Below, piece after piece: positions 31,850-42,671 of a DNA stretch of 64,000 bases (position 1 is its first letter; every line of letters starts with the position of its first letter). The position numbers were made by a program, and so were the translations under genes. The stretch comes from Notamacropus eugenii (taxonomy: Eukaryota > Chordata > Mammalia > Diprotodontia > Macropodidae): NCBI RefSeq assembly GCF_028372415.1, contig NC_092872.1, forward strand, positions 258,503,008 to 258,567,007, written 5' to 3'. The notes under the pieces are model-generated. The model had not been told where the DNA came from. It made no database searches and saw nothing but the letters and a program-made list of their open reading frames with translations.

Positions 31850-31992
31850 TTCTGCCATACCACGCAGCAAATAATCCACTTCTCTCAGTCTCAGTTTCCT
31901 CTCTTCTAAAATGGAGATTAACCATCTACCTAACCTACTTTCCAGGGGCATGCTGAGGAACAGGACTTTTGAAAACATAACATACACAGAAG
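31850..31992 (+). mobile_element. MIR-like SINE
   Basis: 'cagtctcagtttcctctctt' and 'ctaaaatggagattaaccat'. Confidence 0.65.
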
Positions 31993-32149
31993 TAAACTGA
32001 GTCACTTATTGCTGTGTTTAGGACTCACACAAAGAATTATTACTTGCAGATCTGTGCATGAACACACACATAAACCATAATATATAATAAATAATATAAA
32101 AATCACAATAAAGTATTTTATGTTACATTTATCTAAAAATAAAATTGAA

Positions 32150-32423
32150 GATAATAGCTCACAATAATATTAGCGAGCATTTACATTAATACTTTCAGTT
32201 TTGCAAAGTGCTTTGCAAATATGATCTCGTTTGGTCCCCACAACAACCTGCAAGGCAGGTGCTATTATTATCTCCACTTTGCAACTGAGAAAACTGTGGC
32301 AGAGAGAGGTTAAGTGACTTGCCCAGGCTCACACAGCCAGTAGGAGTCTATGGCTCCATCTGAACTCAGGTCTCTCTGACTCCAGAACCAGCGCTCTCTG
32401 CACTGTGGCGCCACCTAGCTGTA
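32150..32423 (-). mobile_element. MIR-like SINE, full length
   Basis: 'gcaaagtgctttgcaaatat', 'aggcaggtgctattattatc', 'gacttgcccaggctcacaca', 'ggtctctctgactccagaac' and 'ctgtggcgccacctagctg'. Confidence 0.9.
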
Positions 32424-32890
32424 CTGTAGTGTCATGAAAAGACATTGGATTTAGTACCTGGTCTGACTCTCACCTCTGCTTGCTCTGTGTGACCTTCCCT
32501 GAGACTTCTCATCTATAAAATGAAAGGGGCTGACCCCCTTTTTCTATCGTGAACCCCTTCAGCAGCCTGCTGAAGCCTATGGGCTCCTCCTCAGAATCAT
32601 CTTTTTAAATCTATAAAATTAAATAAAGATTTTAAAGGGAGTCAGTTTTTATTAAATATTAAATATGTAATTTATTAATTATTAAATGCAAATAACGTAT
32701 CAATAAAATGTTATATAAATATATTATATAAAATAATAAATATTATTAAATTAAATTTACTAATTAATACATTAAATATGTAATTATTAAATACCAAGTT
32801 CTATATCAGAAGAATACTTTTCCCATGCAGCTTCATGGATCCCCCCACACCAGCCGGTGATCTCTAAGGTCCCTCCTGACGCTAAAAGCC
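32424..32890 (+). mobile_element. MIR-like SINE with CR1/L3-type tail, split by a hAT-like element
   Basis: The SINE body runs to about 32530 ('tctcatctataaaatgaaag'), and the expected tail 'gtgatctctaaggtccctcc' resumes only at 32857. The 330 bp between belong to the inserted element entered separately. Confidence 0.7.
32525..32857. mobile_element. hAT-like DNA transposon remnant with AT-rich interior
   Basis: 'cctttttctatcgtgaaccc', 'ctgctgaagcctatgggctc' and 'ctcctcagaatcatcttttt' match the copy at 47344-47532. The right end, 'cttcatggatcccccc', matches the opposite end of the family. The middle is an AT-rich 'attaaatatg' low-complexity stretch. Confidence 0.7.
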
Positions 32891-33347
32891 TATTCAATGT
32901 GTGTTTTTGAACACACCATTTCCTCTCCTCCGGTCCCTCCTGCCTCCATGCTCCCCCCACCCCACTCCTTGCCCCTTTCTCTTCCTCTGCCCCCCACCTC
33001 TCTCCCCTCCTTCCCTCAGACTAACAAAAGAATGGGCTGTCCCTTCAGAACTCCAGAAGGAGGGGAGAAGCAAGGAGAAAAGAGCTCAGGTCACCTCCTC
33101 TGGCCCTTCTGGTGGTGACGGCCTTGCTGGGTCCTTCTGTACCTGCTGGAGCAAGCCCGAGCAGGCCTGTTAGCTTTGGCACTGTGTCCCCGGCTCACAA
33201 TGTGGCCTTGTCTCATCTGAATGGCTGGGGCCACCCTGCCAGGCCAATCCAGACCCGAGCCCATCCACAAGCTCAGGCCCCCTTCTCTGCACCCCCACCC
33301 TGGGAGATTAGGAGGGGAGCGGGGAAGAGAGGTGAAGCAGAGCAAGC

Positions 33348-33437
33348 CACACACACGCACACACGCACACACACAGACAGACACACACACGCACACACAC
33401 AGACACACACACGCACACGCACACACACAGACACACG

Positions 33438-33482
<45 letters not shown>
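33348..33482 (+). repeat. CA/CG alternating purine-pyrimidine tract
   Basis: 135 bp of CA repeats with interspersed CACG and CAGA units, ending in a run of about eight CG dinucleotides (about 33467-33482). Long open frames through it are artefacts. Confidence 0.97.
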
Positions 33483-34039
33483 TTTTTTTCAGAGACAGAA
33501 AACAGAGGGGGTTTCAGGTCTCTACCCAGTCCAAACTTGGCTCCCCTTGGGGCATCAGGATGAAATCATTTCTCCAAAGGCTGCTAATATACTCTACCTC
33601 AATCCCACTTCTGACCCTCTTCCACCCTTTCCAGGGAAAGGAAGAGGGCCAATGGAATGGAAAAGAGACCCAGACTAGAGCAGGACGTGAAGGGAGAAGA
33701 GGAGGTGTCTCCCTCTGGTCTTGTGTGCTGCGAGGGAGACGGAGATCAAAGGCCCCCCTTTCTAGGACACACCAATGCCTGCCTGAGCCTATAGGGGAGA
33801 GAGGGAAAGCCGGGGCCGGGGAAGTGACAGTCCCCCATAAGACAAAGCTTCAGGGGTTCAAGCAGTACGAGGCTCCTCAAAGGGGACCAGGGTGAAAAAC
33901 TCCCCAAGGTCCAGAGAGGGTGTGGAGGTCTTAGCTGGGCCTCAGTGCATTTCTCAATGTATGTGTCCTCTCAACATTTTGTGTCATGTGGCAGAAAGAG
34001 CACTGGGCTTCAGGTCCAGACCCACTGTGGCCACTTCAA

Positions 34040-34440
34040 GTCAAGTCAATCCCACGGCACTGCTGAAGCACCTACTATCTGCAAGGCATTGCACTGGGAG
34101 ATGGAGACCCAAAGACAATAGATTCTGCTGGAGGGAGACCTCGTCATGCACAGAAAAGGAAGTATAGGGTCTGCCCAAAGTCTCAGTGCCATTGGAGAGT
34201 ACTAAAACTCCAAACTGCCCTAAGATAGTAGTCAATAGTCAGATTTAGGGACACCTCATTCAAGGCAGTCTGAGGAGGCAAAGAACACCCATGCTGGGGA
34301 CATTCAGGAAGGCTTCCCAGAGGAGGTGAGGAGCATAGGAGCTGAGTCTTAAAGGTAGAGGAAGATTCTAAGAAGGAGTAGAGAATGCACTGTAGGTACA
34401 CGGATCTACCTGGGCAAAGGCTCAGAGATGGTCAATGGCA
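34040..34440 (+). mobile_element. Dispersed repeat, unnamed family B
   Basis: 'aagcacctactatctgcaag', 'gcattgcactgggagatgga', later 'caggaaggcttcccagagga' and 'gctgagtcttaaaggtagag'. It has the same order as 45963-46350. Confidence 0.45.
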
Positions 34441-34509
34441 TCTTACCACCTGAGGGACTTTGGGCAAGTCATATACTCTCTGCCCCCATTTCCTCTTCCA
34501 TAAAAACAA

Positions 34510-34905
34510 TGAGGCAATCCATCTCTTATCTACATCCCCCTTCTCTCCACTCACAACTACACCCCTAATTCTGGTTCTTGCCACCAGACTATTGCAACAG
34601 CCTGCTAACTGGTCTCCATTAGAAGACCAATTGGTCTAATGAGTCTCAGGCTAAGGTCTCCCCCCACTCCACTCAGCCTCCAGAGGCCTTCCTGAATCCA
34701 CGGTCTGACCATGGGACCTCCCCACTCCTTTAATCACTATGGCTCCCTATTACCTGAGGATCAGACACAAAACACCCATTTTGGCATTTAAGGCTCTCAC
34801 TAACCTGGCAGAGATTGCCTTTCTCTGTATCCTATTCCTTAGAACAACGCCAGCACATAGTAAGCACATACTAAGAAACTGCTTGCTGATGAGAGGATTA
34901 ATTGA
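34510..34905 (+). mobile_element. L2 LINE 3' part
   Basis: 'ccagactattgcaacagcct', 'gctaactggtctccattaga', 'atggctccctattacctgag', 'ggcatttaaggctctcacta', then 'gccagcacatagtaagcaca'. Confidence 0.85.
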
Positions 34906-35599
34906 TCTAAAGTCCCTTTCAGTTGTAAATTCTAGGATTCCCCAAGAGCTCCCTGCACACAGTAGGCATTTAATAAATGCTGGCTGAGCCCTGAAACTAC
35001 CATAGTTTGTCTAGTCCCAGGACTCAGCCTCTGAACTCCGGCCCTCAGATCTCCCTTCAAGGGCACCTGAACCCAATGCCATGACAAATCTGTGCACGTG
35101 TCACAGGCCTTCAGTGCCACGGAGGCTGATGTGGCTAATGTGGCCACCCTGACCACACCCTCCATGTAAACTGGTCCCAAGTGATCCCTGGTACCTGGGC
35201 CTCCACACAAGAGGAGAGCTAGTGCACTTATCTGCCCAGGGCCCTCTCTGGATGGGCAAAGCCTCTGCTTTTTCCCCTAGATCCTGCTCTTAGTGACACC
35301 ATCTTTCCTGCTGGCCATGAACCAAGGCTGGCAGGGTCAGGGGTGGCATGAGCTTGGGAAATGGGAGAAGGAATAACCAACTTTCCTGTAGATGGGGTAA
35401 TTAGTAGAGGCCTGGCCCTTGGGGAAGCCACCATTATAGGGTATGGAGGTCATTCCAGGAGGCAAGGCCCCCAGGGACCTCCCTCCCACCCACAATGTGG
35501 CTATTTCAGCCTTGGCGGCGGCTCTGAATAGGCAAAAGGAAACCAAACGTCCGGAAGCCTGTCTCCCCACCTAATTTAAAGTCAGAGGCCTTGCCCTTG

Positions 35600-35735
35600 T
35601 GAAGAATCCAGGTCCTGCTACTCACTGGGCAACCTTAGACTAGTTTCTTCCCTCAGTTTCCTTGTGTATGAAAAGAAAGGGCTGACTTAAGGGATTGCTG
35701 AGATCCCCAACTGCTTTGAAATCCTATATCTAGCA
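35600..35735 (+). mobile_element. MIR-like SINE
   Basis: 'ctactcactgggcaacctta' and 'cctcagtttccttgtgtatg'. Confidence 0.65.
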
Positions 35736-35942
35736 GGGTATCATGGGCAGTGTATGAACCCAGAAGGCTTGGGTTCAAATCCTGGCTCGGATCTGCACTA
35801 GCTGTGTGACCCTGGGCAAGTCCCTTGATTTCTCTGAGCCTTGGTCTCTTCATCTGTAAAATAGGTATAATGACACCTGCAGAGCAGATGTGCAGAAAGT
35901 GCTTGACAACCCTTAAGGTGATACAGCTGTGTTCTAACAGCC
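35736..35942 (+). mobile_element. MIR SINE
   Basis: 'cttgggttcaaatcctggct', 'gaccctgggcaagtcccttg', 'ctcttcatctgtaaaatagg'. Confidence 0.85.
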
Positions 35943-35984
35943 CCATGACAGACTCTGTCAAATGTCTGGCTGAAACATAAATCA

Positions 35985-36165
35985 GGCAGTATAGTACAAC
36001 AGTGAGGGTGCCGGCTTTGAATCATTCTGTGACCTTGGATAAGTCACCTGATGACCTTGGGGCTCAGTTTTTTCAACTTTAAAATGGAGAGATGCCCTCC
36101 CGAGTCTGTCCTCTGTGCCCTGTTGAGAGTTTCTGGATCTGAATCTATAAACCTCAGGACCCACT
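35985..36165 (+). mobile_element. MIR-like SINE
   Basis: 'gtgaccttggataagtcacc' and 'ggctcagttttttcaacttt'. With the two copies to its left it forms a head-to-tail row of three separate SINEs. Confidence 0.7.
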
Positions 36166-36624
36166 CTTCAGATACCACATAGGTATGGAGGGAATCCATC
36201 ATGCAAAACCCAGCAGCCCAGGATCAGAACTGCCCAAGGTAACAAGGCAAGTCCTTCAGAAGGGCAAGTACTCTCAGTCCTAGTCTCTTCAAGCGTGCAA
36301 AATGCCCGGCCCCAAACTTGGCACTAGAGACAAAGGGGCAGCTTATTATCTCCCCGGAGGAAAAAGCTGGCATGAGTACGGATGATAAAAGGGGACAGAG
36401 ACTGAAGGGAGGGCTGGGGAGAGGGTCATGGGACTATTGAGAGGGAGATGGCAAGGCAAGCAGCAGGGAGGGAAGCACCCATGCCAGAAGAGCATCGGCA
36501 AGAGCCAGAGATACCAGCATCTGGAGGAGAGAAGGCTCGGCGAGGGGACATGATGACTGCCTTCAAAGACTCATCTGCAGGGCTGTCACAGGGGAGAGGT
36601 TTTGTATTTGGATCCAGAAGGCAG

Positions 36625-36840
36625 AACTGGAAAGAGTTCTGGCTTTGGGATGCTGGAGTACGGAGTCATGAGAGCTGAAATCAAACCCAGCTCTGGCCTT
36701 TTCTACCTATGAGAACTGCAGTTCTGACACATCCAAGCCATGGGATTCTTTGCTTCATCTGTGAAATGGGAATAATATCACTTTCCACTCCCTACCTCTC
36801 AAGGATACTATGAGGAAAGTGGGTTGTAAATGCTGAAGTG
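36625..36840 (+). mobile_element. MIR SINE
   Basis: 'gggaataatatcactttcca', 'acctctcaaggatactatga' and a preceding 'ttcatctgtgaaatg'. Confidence 0.75.
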
Positions 36841-37036
36841 TTCCAGGTGGCACTGTGGGTGGAGCAACAGATCTGGGAGTCAAGAAGCCCTGAGTTTGAA
36901 TCCTACCTCCAGACACTTATCAGCTATGTGACCCTGGACAAGTCACTTCTCTGTGCCTTGGTTTCCTCTCAGAAAAATCAGATAATAAAAGCACCTACCT
37001 CCCAAGGTTATTGTGAGGAATAAATGAGATAATAGA
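36841..37036 (+). mobile_element. Marsupial-type MIR-related SINE
   Basis: 'ccaggtggcactgtgggtgg', 'gaccctggacaagtcacttc' and 'cacctacctcccaaggttat'. Confidence 0.75.
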
Positions 37037-37037
37037 C

Positions 37038-37260
37038 AGGTAGGTGGCACATTGAATAAGAATGCTAGACCTGCTGAGTTCATATCTGGCCTCAAAAACC
37101 TACTAGCTGGGTGACCCTGGGCAAGTCACTTAACCCTGTTTATCTCAGTTCCCTCATGTGCAAAATGAGCTGGAAATGGCAAACCATTCCAGTCTCTCTG
37201 CCAAGAAAACTCCAAAATAGGGTCACAAAGTCAGACATGACTCAACAACGAGAACAAACC
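37038..37260 (+). mobile_element. Mar-1-type SINE, full length
   Basis: 'gtgaccctgggcaagtcact', 'gcaaaatgagctggaaatgg', 'caaaccattccagtctctct', 'ccaaaatagggtcacaaagt', followed by AACAACGAGAAC. Confidence 0.92.
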
Positions 37261-37493
37261 TCAAATAGAAATATATATCCATATGTGTACATAGATACGC
37301 ATATTTACATATAGATAGATATACGTCAGCTATTATTACTCAATATCTAAGAAGGGACTGAGTGGCGGCTCTTTCTGAAGGAACTGCTGCATCATCGTAA
37401 CGAACGAAGTCCATACCCCTCACCAAGAAGGGAAATGCCTCGATCCAATGGGTCACCAAAGCTACGCTTACAGTTTCCAAGTCAATAACTCAC

Positions 37494-37649
37494 CTCCAGC
37501 ATCCAGACACTAAAGGGCCGGTGCCAGGAATCCGTCTTCTCCAGGTGTAGGTAGGCATTGAAAAGGATCAGGAAGATGTATCGCTCCAGGTACTGCAGGC
37601 TTCTGAGATGCAATGTCCGGGCCTCCTGCTCTTCTTTAGCTGTTTTTCC
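37494..37649 (-). CDS. PALD1: Paladin, penultimate coding exon
   Basis: A 52-codon exon encoding 'GKTAKEEQEARTLHLRSLQY', then 'LERYIFLILFNAYLHLEKTD' and 'SWHRPFSVWMLE'. Reading is phase 0 at both ends. The acceptor is 'tccttttt' + CCAG ending at 37650; the donor is GAG|GTGAGT. The Leu-rich helical segment and the 'NAYLHLEK' block are typical of the region after the second phosphatase-like domain of paladin. It is separated from the previous exon by 21 kb. Confidence 0.9.
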
Positions 37650-37874
37650 CTGGAAAAAGGAAATAAGAAATTCTGGAGTGGAATTGGGGAGGAGAAGTGG
37701 TCCACTAGGACCCTTTCATGCCCTCTTATCTGCCTCTGTCTCCGGAAGGGCCAGGTAGGCATGCTGGAATGATGGAAAGAATCTGTTGTTATTTCTGGAG
37801 TCCCAATACAGAGAGATGAGCATTGGGTTTGGAGTTAGAAGAGCCACACTTCCCAAAGGATCCCTGCCTAGCTA

Positions 37875-38105
37875 AATCCGCATGCTATAATAGAGAGCTA
37901 GACTTAAGAGTCAAAGAAGGCCTGGATTTAAGTCCCAGCTTTTCCATTTACTAGCTGTGTGACCTTGGTCAAGTCACTATTGCAGGTTCCTCATCTGTTA
38001 AATGAAGGTACTTTTGTACAACCTACTTTGCAAGGCTGTTGTGAGCAAAATGTTTTTGCATGCTTTAAAGCATACAGAAATGGAAATTGATTATTATTAT
38101 CAAGG
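37875..38105 (+). mobile_element. MIR SINE
   Basis: 'ctagctgtgtgaccttggtc', 'ggttcctcatctgttaaatg' and 'gcaaggctgttgtgagcaaa'. Confidence 0.85.
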
Positions 38106-38129
38106 TCTAAGCCAAATGGTAGAGACAGC

Positions 38130-38250
38130 AGAAAATGGTGGAGAAGAAACCATCCTTGGAGTCAGAAAGACCCAGGTTCAAACCTTTCCTCTTGTAGATG
38201 CTGGCTGTATGACCTTCAACAGGTCACAACTCCTCAGTCCCCCCAGCAAC
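38130..38250 (+). mobile_element. MIR-like SINE, 5' part
   Basis: 'ccttggagtcagaaagaccc' and 'aggttcaaacctttcctctt'. Confidence 0.65.
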
Positions 38251-38637
38251 TCTTTCCTATCATTAACAGCAAATTAGGAGTGATCTGGCCAGTAAAGGAA
38301 AAGTTCTCGCTGAAAGCTCACTATGCCAATCCAATCAGAGATCCCATTCCCCTTCCTAAAACAAACACGCCAGCCTCAGCCAAGGCCATCCTGACCAGGA
38401 CAAACAAACAAGGTCAGCTGTGAGAAGATGGAACAAATACTTCAGTTAGGGTGGGAAAAATCTCTCGAGGTAATTGGTTAAAATAGAAAAAATTCCCCCC
38501 ATTCCCACCCCACCTCACCTCTGCTCCCAGGTAACACCTAGCCCTACAGGGCCCCACCTAGGTGATCACCTAAGTACAGCCATTCTATCCTCGGGCACAG
38601 ACTCACCCACTAGGGGAGAATGAGCATCAACCAGGAC

Positions 38638-38792
38638 CAAAGCCCTAGAGTTGGAAGGGGTCACTGGAGCCAACTAGTCCAAACCCCTTCATTTTATGGT
38701 TAAGAGACTTGCCCAAGATCATACTAGTAGTAAATGTAGTGCATTTATTCAAAATTGGATCCTGTGACTCCAAGCTCAGCCCTCTTTTACCT
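38638..38792 (-). mobile_element. MIR-like SINE with CR1/L3-type tail
   Basis: 'ctagagttggaaggggtcac', 'ccaactagtccaaacccctt', 'gagacttgcccaagatcata'. Confidence 0.75.
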
Positions 38793-38804
38793 TTTTTCCT
38801 TTTC

Positions 38805-38946
38805 TTTTTTTTTTTTAGGCATTTGTTGTTAAGTGACTTACCCAGGGTCACACAGCTAATGTCTGAAATCAGGTTTGCACTCAGGTCCTTGACTCTAGGG
38901 CTGGTGCTCTATCCACTGCAGCACCACCTGTGTGACCCTCAGCTTT
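38805..38946 (-). mobile_element. tRNA-type SINE with poly(A) tail, resembling WSINE1
   Basis: Starts on the left with an 11-12 T run (the poly(A) tail on the minus strand), then 'gttgttaagtgacttaccca', 'gggtcacacagctaatgtct', 'ctggtgctctatccactgca' and 'gcaccacctgtgtg'. It has no CORE-SINE 3' half, unlike Mar-1, which suggests mobilisation by L1. Confidence 0.75.
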
Positions 38947-39384
38947 CTTTCTAATTCACCATCTAGGTAGCAGCTGGCCTCTCTAAAAGTTTCTCCCTTA
39001 GAGCAGGCTCTGAACAGGACCTACCCTCTACCCATGAGGGTAACCGGCTGGGATGGAGAAGGAGCGCACCTCCTTCTCACTCTCCCCCTACAAAACACAA
39101 ATCCATGCACACAACAACGTGTTCTTCAGGAAGAGAGAGGCCTTGGCTCTAGGGCCCAGTCCCCATGGCCCACCAAGAAATAAAATAACAGCAAGCTCTT
39201 GTGGCTCTGAACGGCAGGGAGGGTTGGTTTCCTCCAACAGCTGGGCTGCAGCTGGGAGCCTTTAACACGCTTGCCTCGGCCCAGGACATCTGAGCACATT
39301 GTGTTTTTCCCATTTGGATTCTGTAAGAATGCTTCTTGCTTACCACACCCCACCCCATCCATCCCACCTTCTCCCTATCCCCAA

Positions 39385-39512
39385 ATAGATATTAGAGCTG
39401 GAAAGGACCATCGACATTCGAGACCAACACCTTCATTTCACAGATGAAGAAACTGAGGCCTTGAGATCAGAAGGAACCCCATCAAGGAAACACAAGCAGT
39501 AAACTGCTGGGT
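39385..39512 (-). mobile_element. MIR-like SINE with CR1/L3-type tail
   Basis: 'agagctggaaaggaccatcg', 'caacaccttcatttcacaga' and 'tgaagaaactgaggccttga'. Confidence 0.75.
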
Positions 39513-40084
39513 CACTCCACATTGTCTGCAAAAGCTGCTTCACCCCTCAGGCATCTGATGTGCCCTAGGATTAACCAGTCATCCACCAACCTGTCCTTCC
39601 AAACTCTCTACATCTGTTAACAGAGTAAAAAGACAGACTCTTCCCTCCCCCACCAGGAGCAAACCTGGGAATAGAAGGTGAGACTCTGCCCCCAAAAGCA
39701 TTCAAGGACTATAGAGATTGGGGAGAGGACAGAGCCTCCTGACCCAGGGCAAAACACTGGACAGTTCTCCCCTCCCCAGGAAACAAAAAAGCCTGGGTTA
39801 GGTTGGGTTTCCCTGAAGAGAAATCTGGGTTTAAATAAATACAAAGGAACTTAAATATAAGCTGGGAAGAGAAGGGGAAGCATTTTGGCAAAAACTCAAG
39901 CTCTCTCCCCACCTCCGCTCTATTTTGGTACATTCTCTCCATAGTCCCTGAAGCTCCAAGTTCTACCATTCTCAACCTTACTCTTGTTCTTTACTATTCC
40001 TCACCGTTTCCTCCTCACAAACCTGCTCCCAGCACCTGGAGCCTTTTAAAAACCCTTCTAATTGCATAGCCCAGGAGAATTCGT

Positions 40085-40182
40085 AGTATCTAGATCTGAA
40101 AGGGATATTTATTAAGGACGATCTAATCCACTAGGCTATTTTTACACAGAAGGGAACTGAGTCCCCAGAAATGACTGATTCC
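40085..40182 (-). mobile_element. CR1/L3-tail SINE fragment
   Basis: 'gatctgaaagggatatttat' and 'acagaagggaactgagtccc'. Confidence 0.5.
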
Positions 40183-40409
40183 CATTCTATCCATCCTTGA
40201 GCATCTATTCAGCACCTGCTGATGGAGCTCCAAAGACAAGAATGGAACAGTGCCTGCCCTCAGGAAGCTTATATTCTATAGGGAAGACAATCTGCAGGAA
40301 CATCTCTGCCTCCTCCTCAGAGACTAAGTCATTGCCTTGTGCTTTCCGTGGCTTTCCTGGAGGTCTTCGAGGAAGCCTCTTTGGACTTCTCAGAGCCCCT
40401 GGTCTGGGC

Positions 40410-40545
40410 TTCTTTCCTTGCATTTCTTTATCCCATTCTTCCTTGTCCTCATCATTTTTAGGAACTTCTCCCCTCCAGTAGATGGTAATCTCCTGGAAGG
40501 CAGGGGCTGGGTAGTATCAGTGCCAAGCACATGGCTGCCATTTGC
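40410..40545 (+). mobile_element. L2 LINE 3' end
   Basis: 'ggtaatctcctggaaggcag' and 'gtgccaagcacatgg'. Confidence 0.55.
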
Positions 40546-40554
40546 TGCATCTGC

Positions 40555-40678
40555 TGAACTGAAGTGACTGGCCCAACAGCCTACAGGCAGGAAAGGGCAA
40601 GGATGGAATTCAAACTCAGACCTCACTCTAAATTCAGGGCTCTTCTCGATATACCACACCATCTCAAAGAAGACAATT
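40555..40678 (-). mobile_element. MIR-like SINE fragment
   Basis: 'gaattcaaactcagacctca' and 'cagggctcttctcgatatac'. Confidence 0.6.
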
Positions 40679-41083
40679 CTTCCCTGAGTCACCTGGGCAA
40701 GGCCTCAGTTTCCTCCTCTGTAAAATTTGGGGCCAGGCCTAGATGGCCTCAAAAATCCATGCCTGCATTTTCAAAGCTCCTGGACTCAGAGTTACCTTCC
40801 CTGCCCCCACCACACACACTCCAAGCCCATGACCATGCATGCCAACCCTTACCCTCTGAATGGCCCCACTGCCCACCATCACATGCCTCATCCCTCTGAT
40901 GAGAAGGAGGGGGGCGGAGAGGAAGAGGCCTAGGCAACATCTGGATTGCTTTGACCTGATCAGCAAGGCTGCAATTCACTTCTAAATTCAGGATTTGGTT
41001 TAAAAGTGGATGATTTCATTTTTATCCCCTTTATTTTTAGCTCAGTTGGGATGGCACGGCACATATATCCTCTTCTTGGAGGT

Positions 41084-41129
41084 AAGAGACAATGACCTTT
41101 TTTTCCAAGAGACAATGACCTTTTTTTCC
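41084..41129 (+). repeat. Perfect 23-bp tandem duplication
   Basis: Two identical copies (41084-41106 and 41107-41129) of a 23-bp unit starting 'aagagacaatgacc' and ending in seven T and CC. Confidence 0.98.
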
Positions 41130-41299
41130 CAAAGGTGGTCTTTGGTTTCTTAAACTTCATGCACGCTGGCCCAACTCAGAGAGCAGGGGGATGAGGCCTG
41201 ACCCTCTGCTGCTGATAAAAATAACCCAACTGCTTTTAATTGGCTGCCCTGGCACTGGCTTGGCCGGGCGGTCACGCAGTAACTGAGGCTGGGACATGA

Positions 41300-41412
41300 G
41301 AATGTTTAGAACCTTAAGGATCCTTAGGTCCAACCCTGTTATTTTGCAAAGGGAGAACAGAAGCCCAAGGTGGTTAAGTGACTTGCTGAAGGTGACGTGG
41401 TGAAAGGTAGAA
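41300..41412 (-). mobile_element. MIR-like SINE with CR1/L3-type tail
   Basis: 'accttaaggatccttaggtc', 'caaccctgttattttgcaaa' and 'ggttaagtgacttgctgaag'. Confidence 0.7.
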
Positions 41413-41484
41413 GTAAACTAAAATTAAGGGGAGGTTCTAGAGTCTGAGGAGGTTGGGGCAAATCCCATTTGGAGAACCCCACAT

Positions 41485-42180
41485 TTGTGCTATTTAATCT
41501 CCCTGGAGCAGGTCAGATTTTCCACCTCTCCCTAAGGGATTCTCTAGCTAATTCTTCACAATGGCTTTTCCAAACCCCAACTCTCTCACAGCCCCGGCTC
41601 CCTCAACCCTCTCAGCTGAGGTCAGGCCTTGACCTCCACCAAAAACATGAACACATTTGCCCTGACCTCCTGATCCTCCCACTGTCCTCATCTTACACCA
41701 CTCAAACCTCCTGCCATGTTATCACCTTCCTTTCTGTTACTCACAAAGAGATGGTGTTTACCAAGGCAAACGCCTCTTCCGGCACCCCAGATCCTCTCCA
41801 GCAGATCCTCACCCAGCATTCCTCTCTCTTTGATCTTCAGTTTCTCACTCTTTCCTACCTCCTTTACTGATGTCTGCAAGCACCATCATGTCTCCCTTAC
41901 CCCCACACAGACCATCCCCATTACCCAAGGTCCTACGTCCTTTCTCCCAGAGTCCTCAGGAAAGACCTGTCTACAGTCATTTCCTCTCCTTTCACTTCCT
42001 TCTAAACCCCTTGTAATCTGACTTCAGACCTCATCATTCACGTGACACTGCTCCCTTCTGATCTAACACCTCCAGGTCTAAGGCCTTTTCCCAATTCCCC
42101 TTCCTGACCTCTACTCTGCCGTCTGACACTGTGGGTCACCCTCTCCTAGATACTCTCCTCTCTAGGTCTGCCAACAGTGA
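41485..42180 (+). mobile_element. L2 LINE, late ORF2 region
   Basis: A pyrimidine-rich stretch with the L2 order: 'cttctaaaccccttgtaatc', 'tgacttcagacctcatcatt', 'cctctactctgccgtctgac', 'gtgggtcaccctctcctaga', 'tactctcctctctaggtctg'. The last words encode a diverged L2 reverse-transcriptase 'TVDHPLLDTLSSLG' type block. The frame is broken several times. Confidence 0.75.
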
Positions 42181-42432
42181 ACCTGAAAATCACATCCCCA
42201 AGAGGGGATATTAATTATTTATATAATATTAATATTTACATAATCTACATAAATAATTATTTATTAAATAAACAGTATTTAAGGGAGCAGACTGATATCA
42301 TTCTAGGCCTCTGGACCCAACCTCTTGCTTCTCCCCATCTCCACAAGAATTAAAGGTTCCCTTGAAGAGGGGAGGGGGGCAGAAGAGGCTAGAGATGCCA
42401 CAATCCCATGCCATGTGTAGAGGATAGCCTTT

Positions 42433-42667
42433 GTAATGATAATAATTATTATTTTTCTATTTATACATCACCTTAAGGTTTGCAAAGCACTTTATAAATA
42501 GTCTCTCATTTTATTGTGACAACCCCGTAGGGGACAGATGCTCTCTCTCCCCAAACAAATGAGACAGTCAGAGGTTAGTTGACTTGCCTGGGGTCACACA
42601 CCCAGTAAATGTCTGAGGCTGTCAGATTTTGACTCCAGTTCTATCTACTGTGCCATCTAGCTGCATT
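42433..42667 (-). mobile_element. MIR-like SINE, full length
   Basis: 'aaggtttgcaaagcacttta', 'ggttagttgacttgcctggg' and 'ctactgtgccatctagctgc'. Confidence 0.88.
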
Positions 42668-42671
42668 CCTA

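Larger units (their letters stand above)
30593..37493 (-). other. PALD1 intron, 6.9 kb
   Basis: Bounded by donor GTGAGT (at 37493) and the acceptor at 30593. It holds MIR, L2, Mar-1 and hAT copies, two AT- or CA-rich simple-repeat zones, and single-copy stretches at about 30600-30890, 32890-33340, 33490-33950, 34990-35590 and 36170-36620 in which I see no exon. Confidence 0.7.

Noticed and set aside
33091-33895. Open frames of 125-224 residues on both strands
   Set aside because: Their length depends on the stop-free CA/CG repeat at 33348-33482. The flanking parts show no conserved domain.
41469-42021. Open frames of 133 and 101 residues, Leu/Ser/Pro rich
   Set aside because: They lie within a diverged L2 LINE copy.
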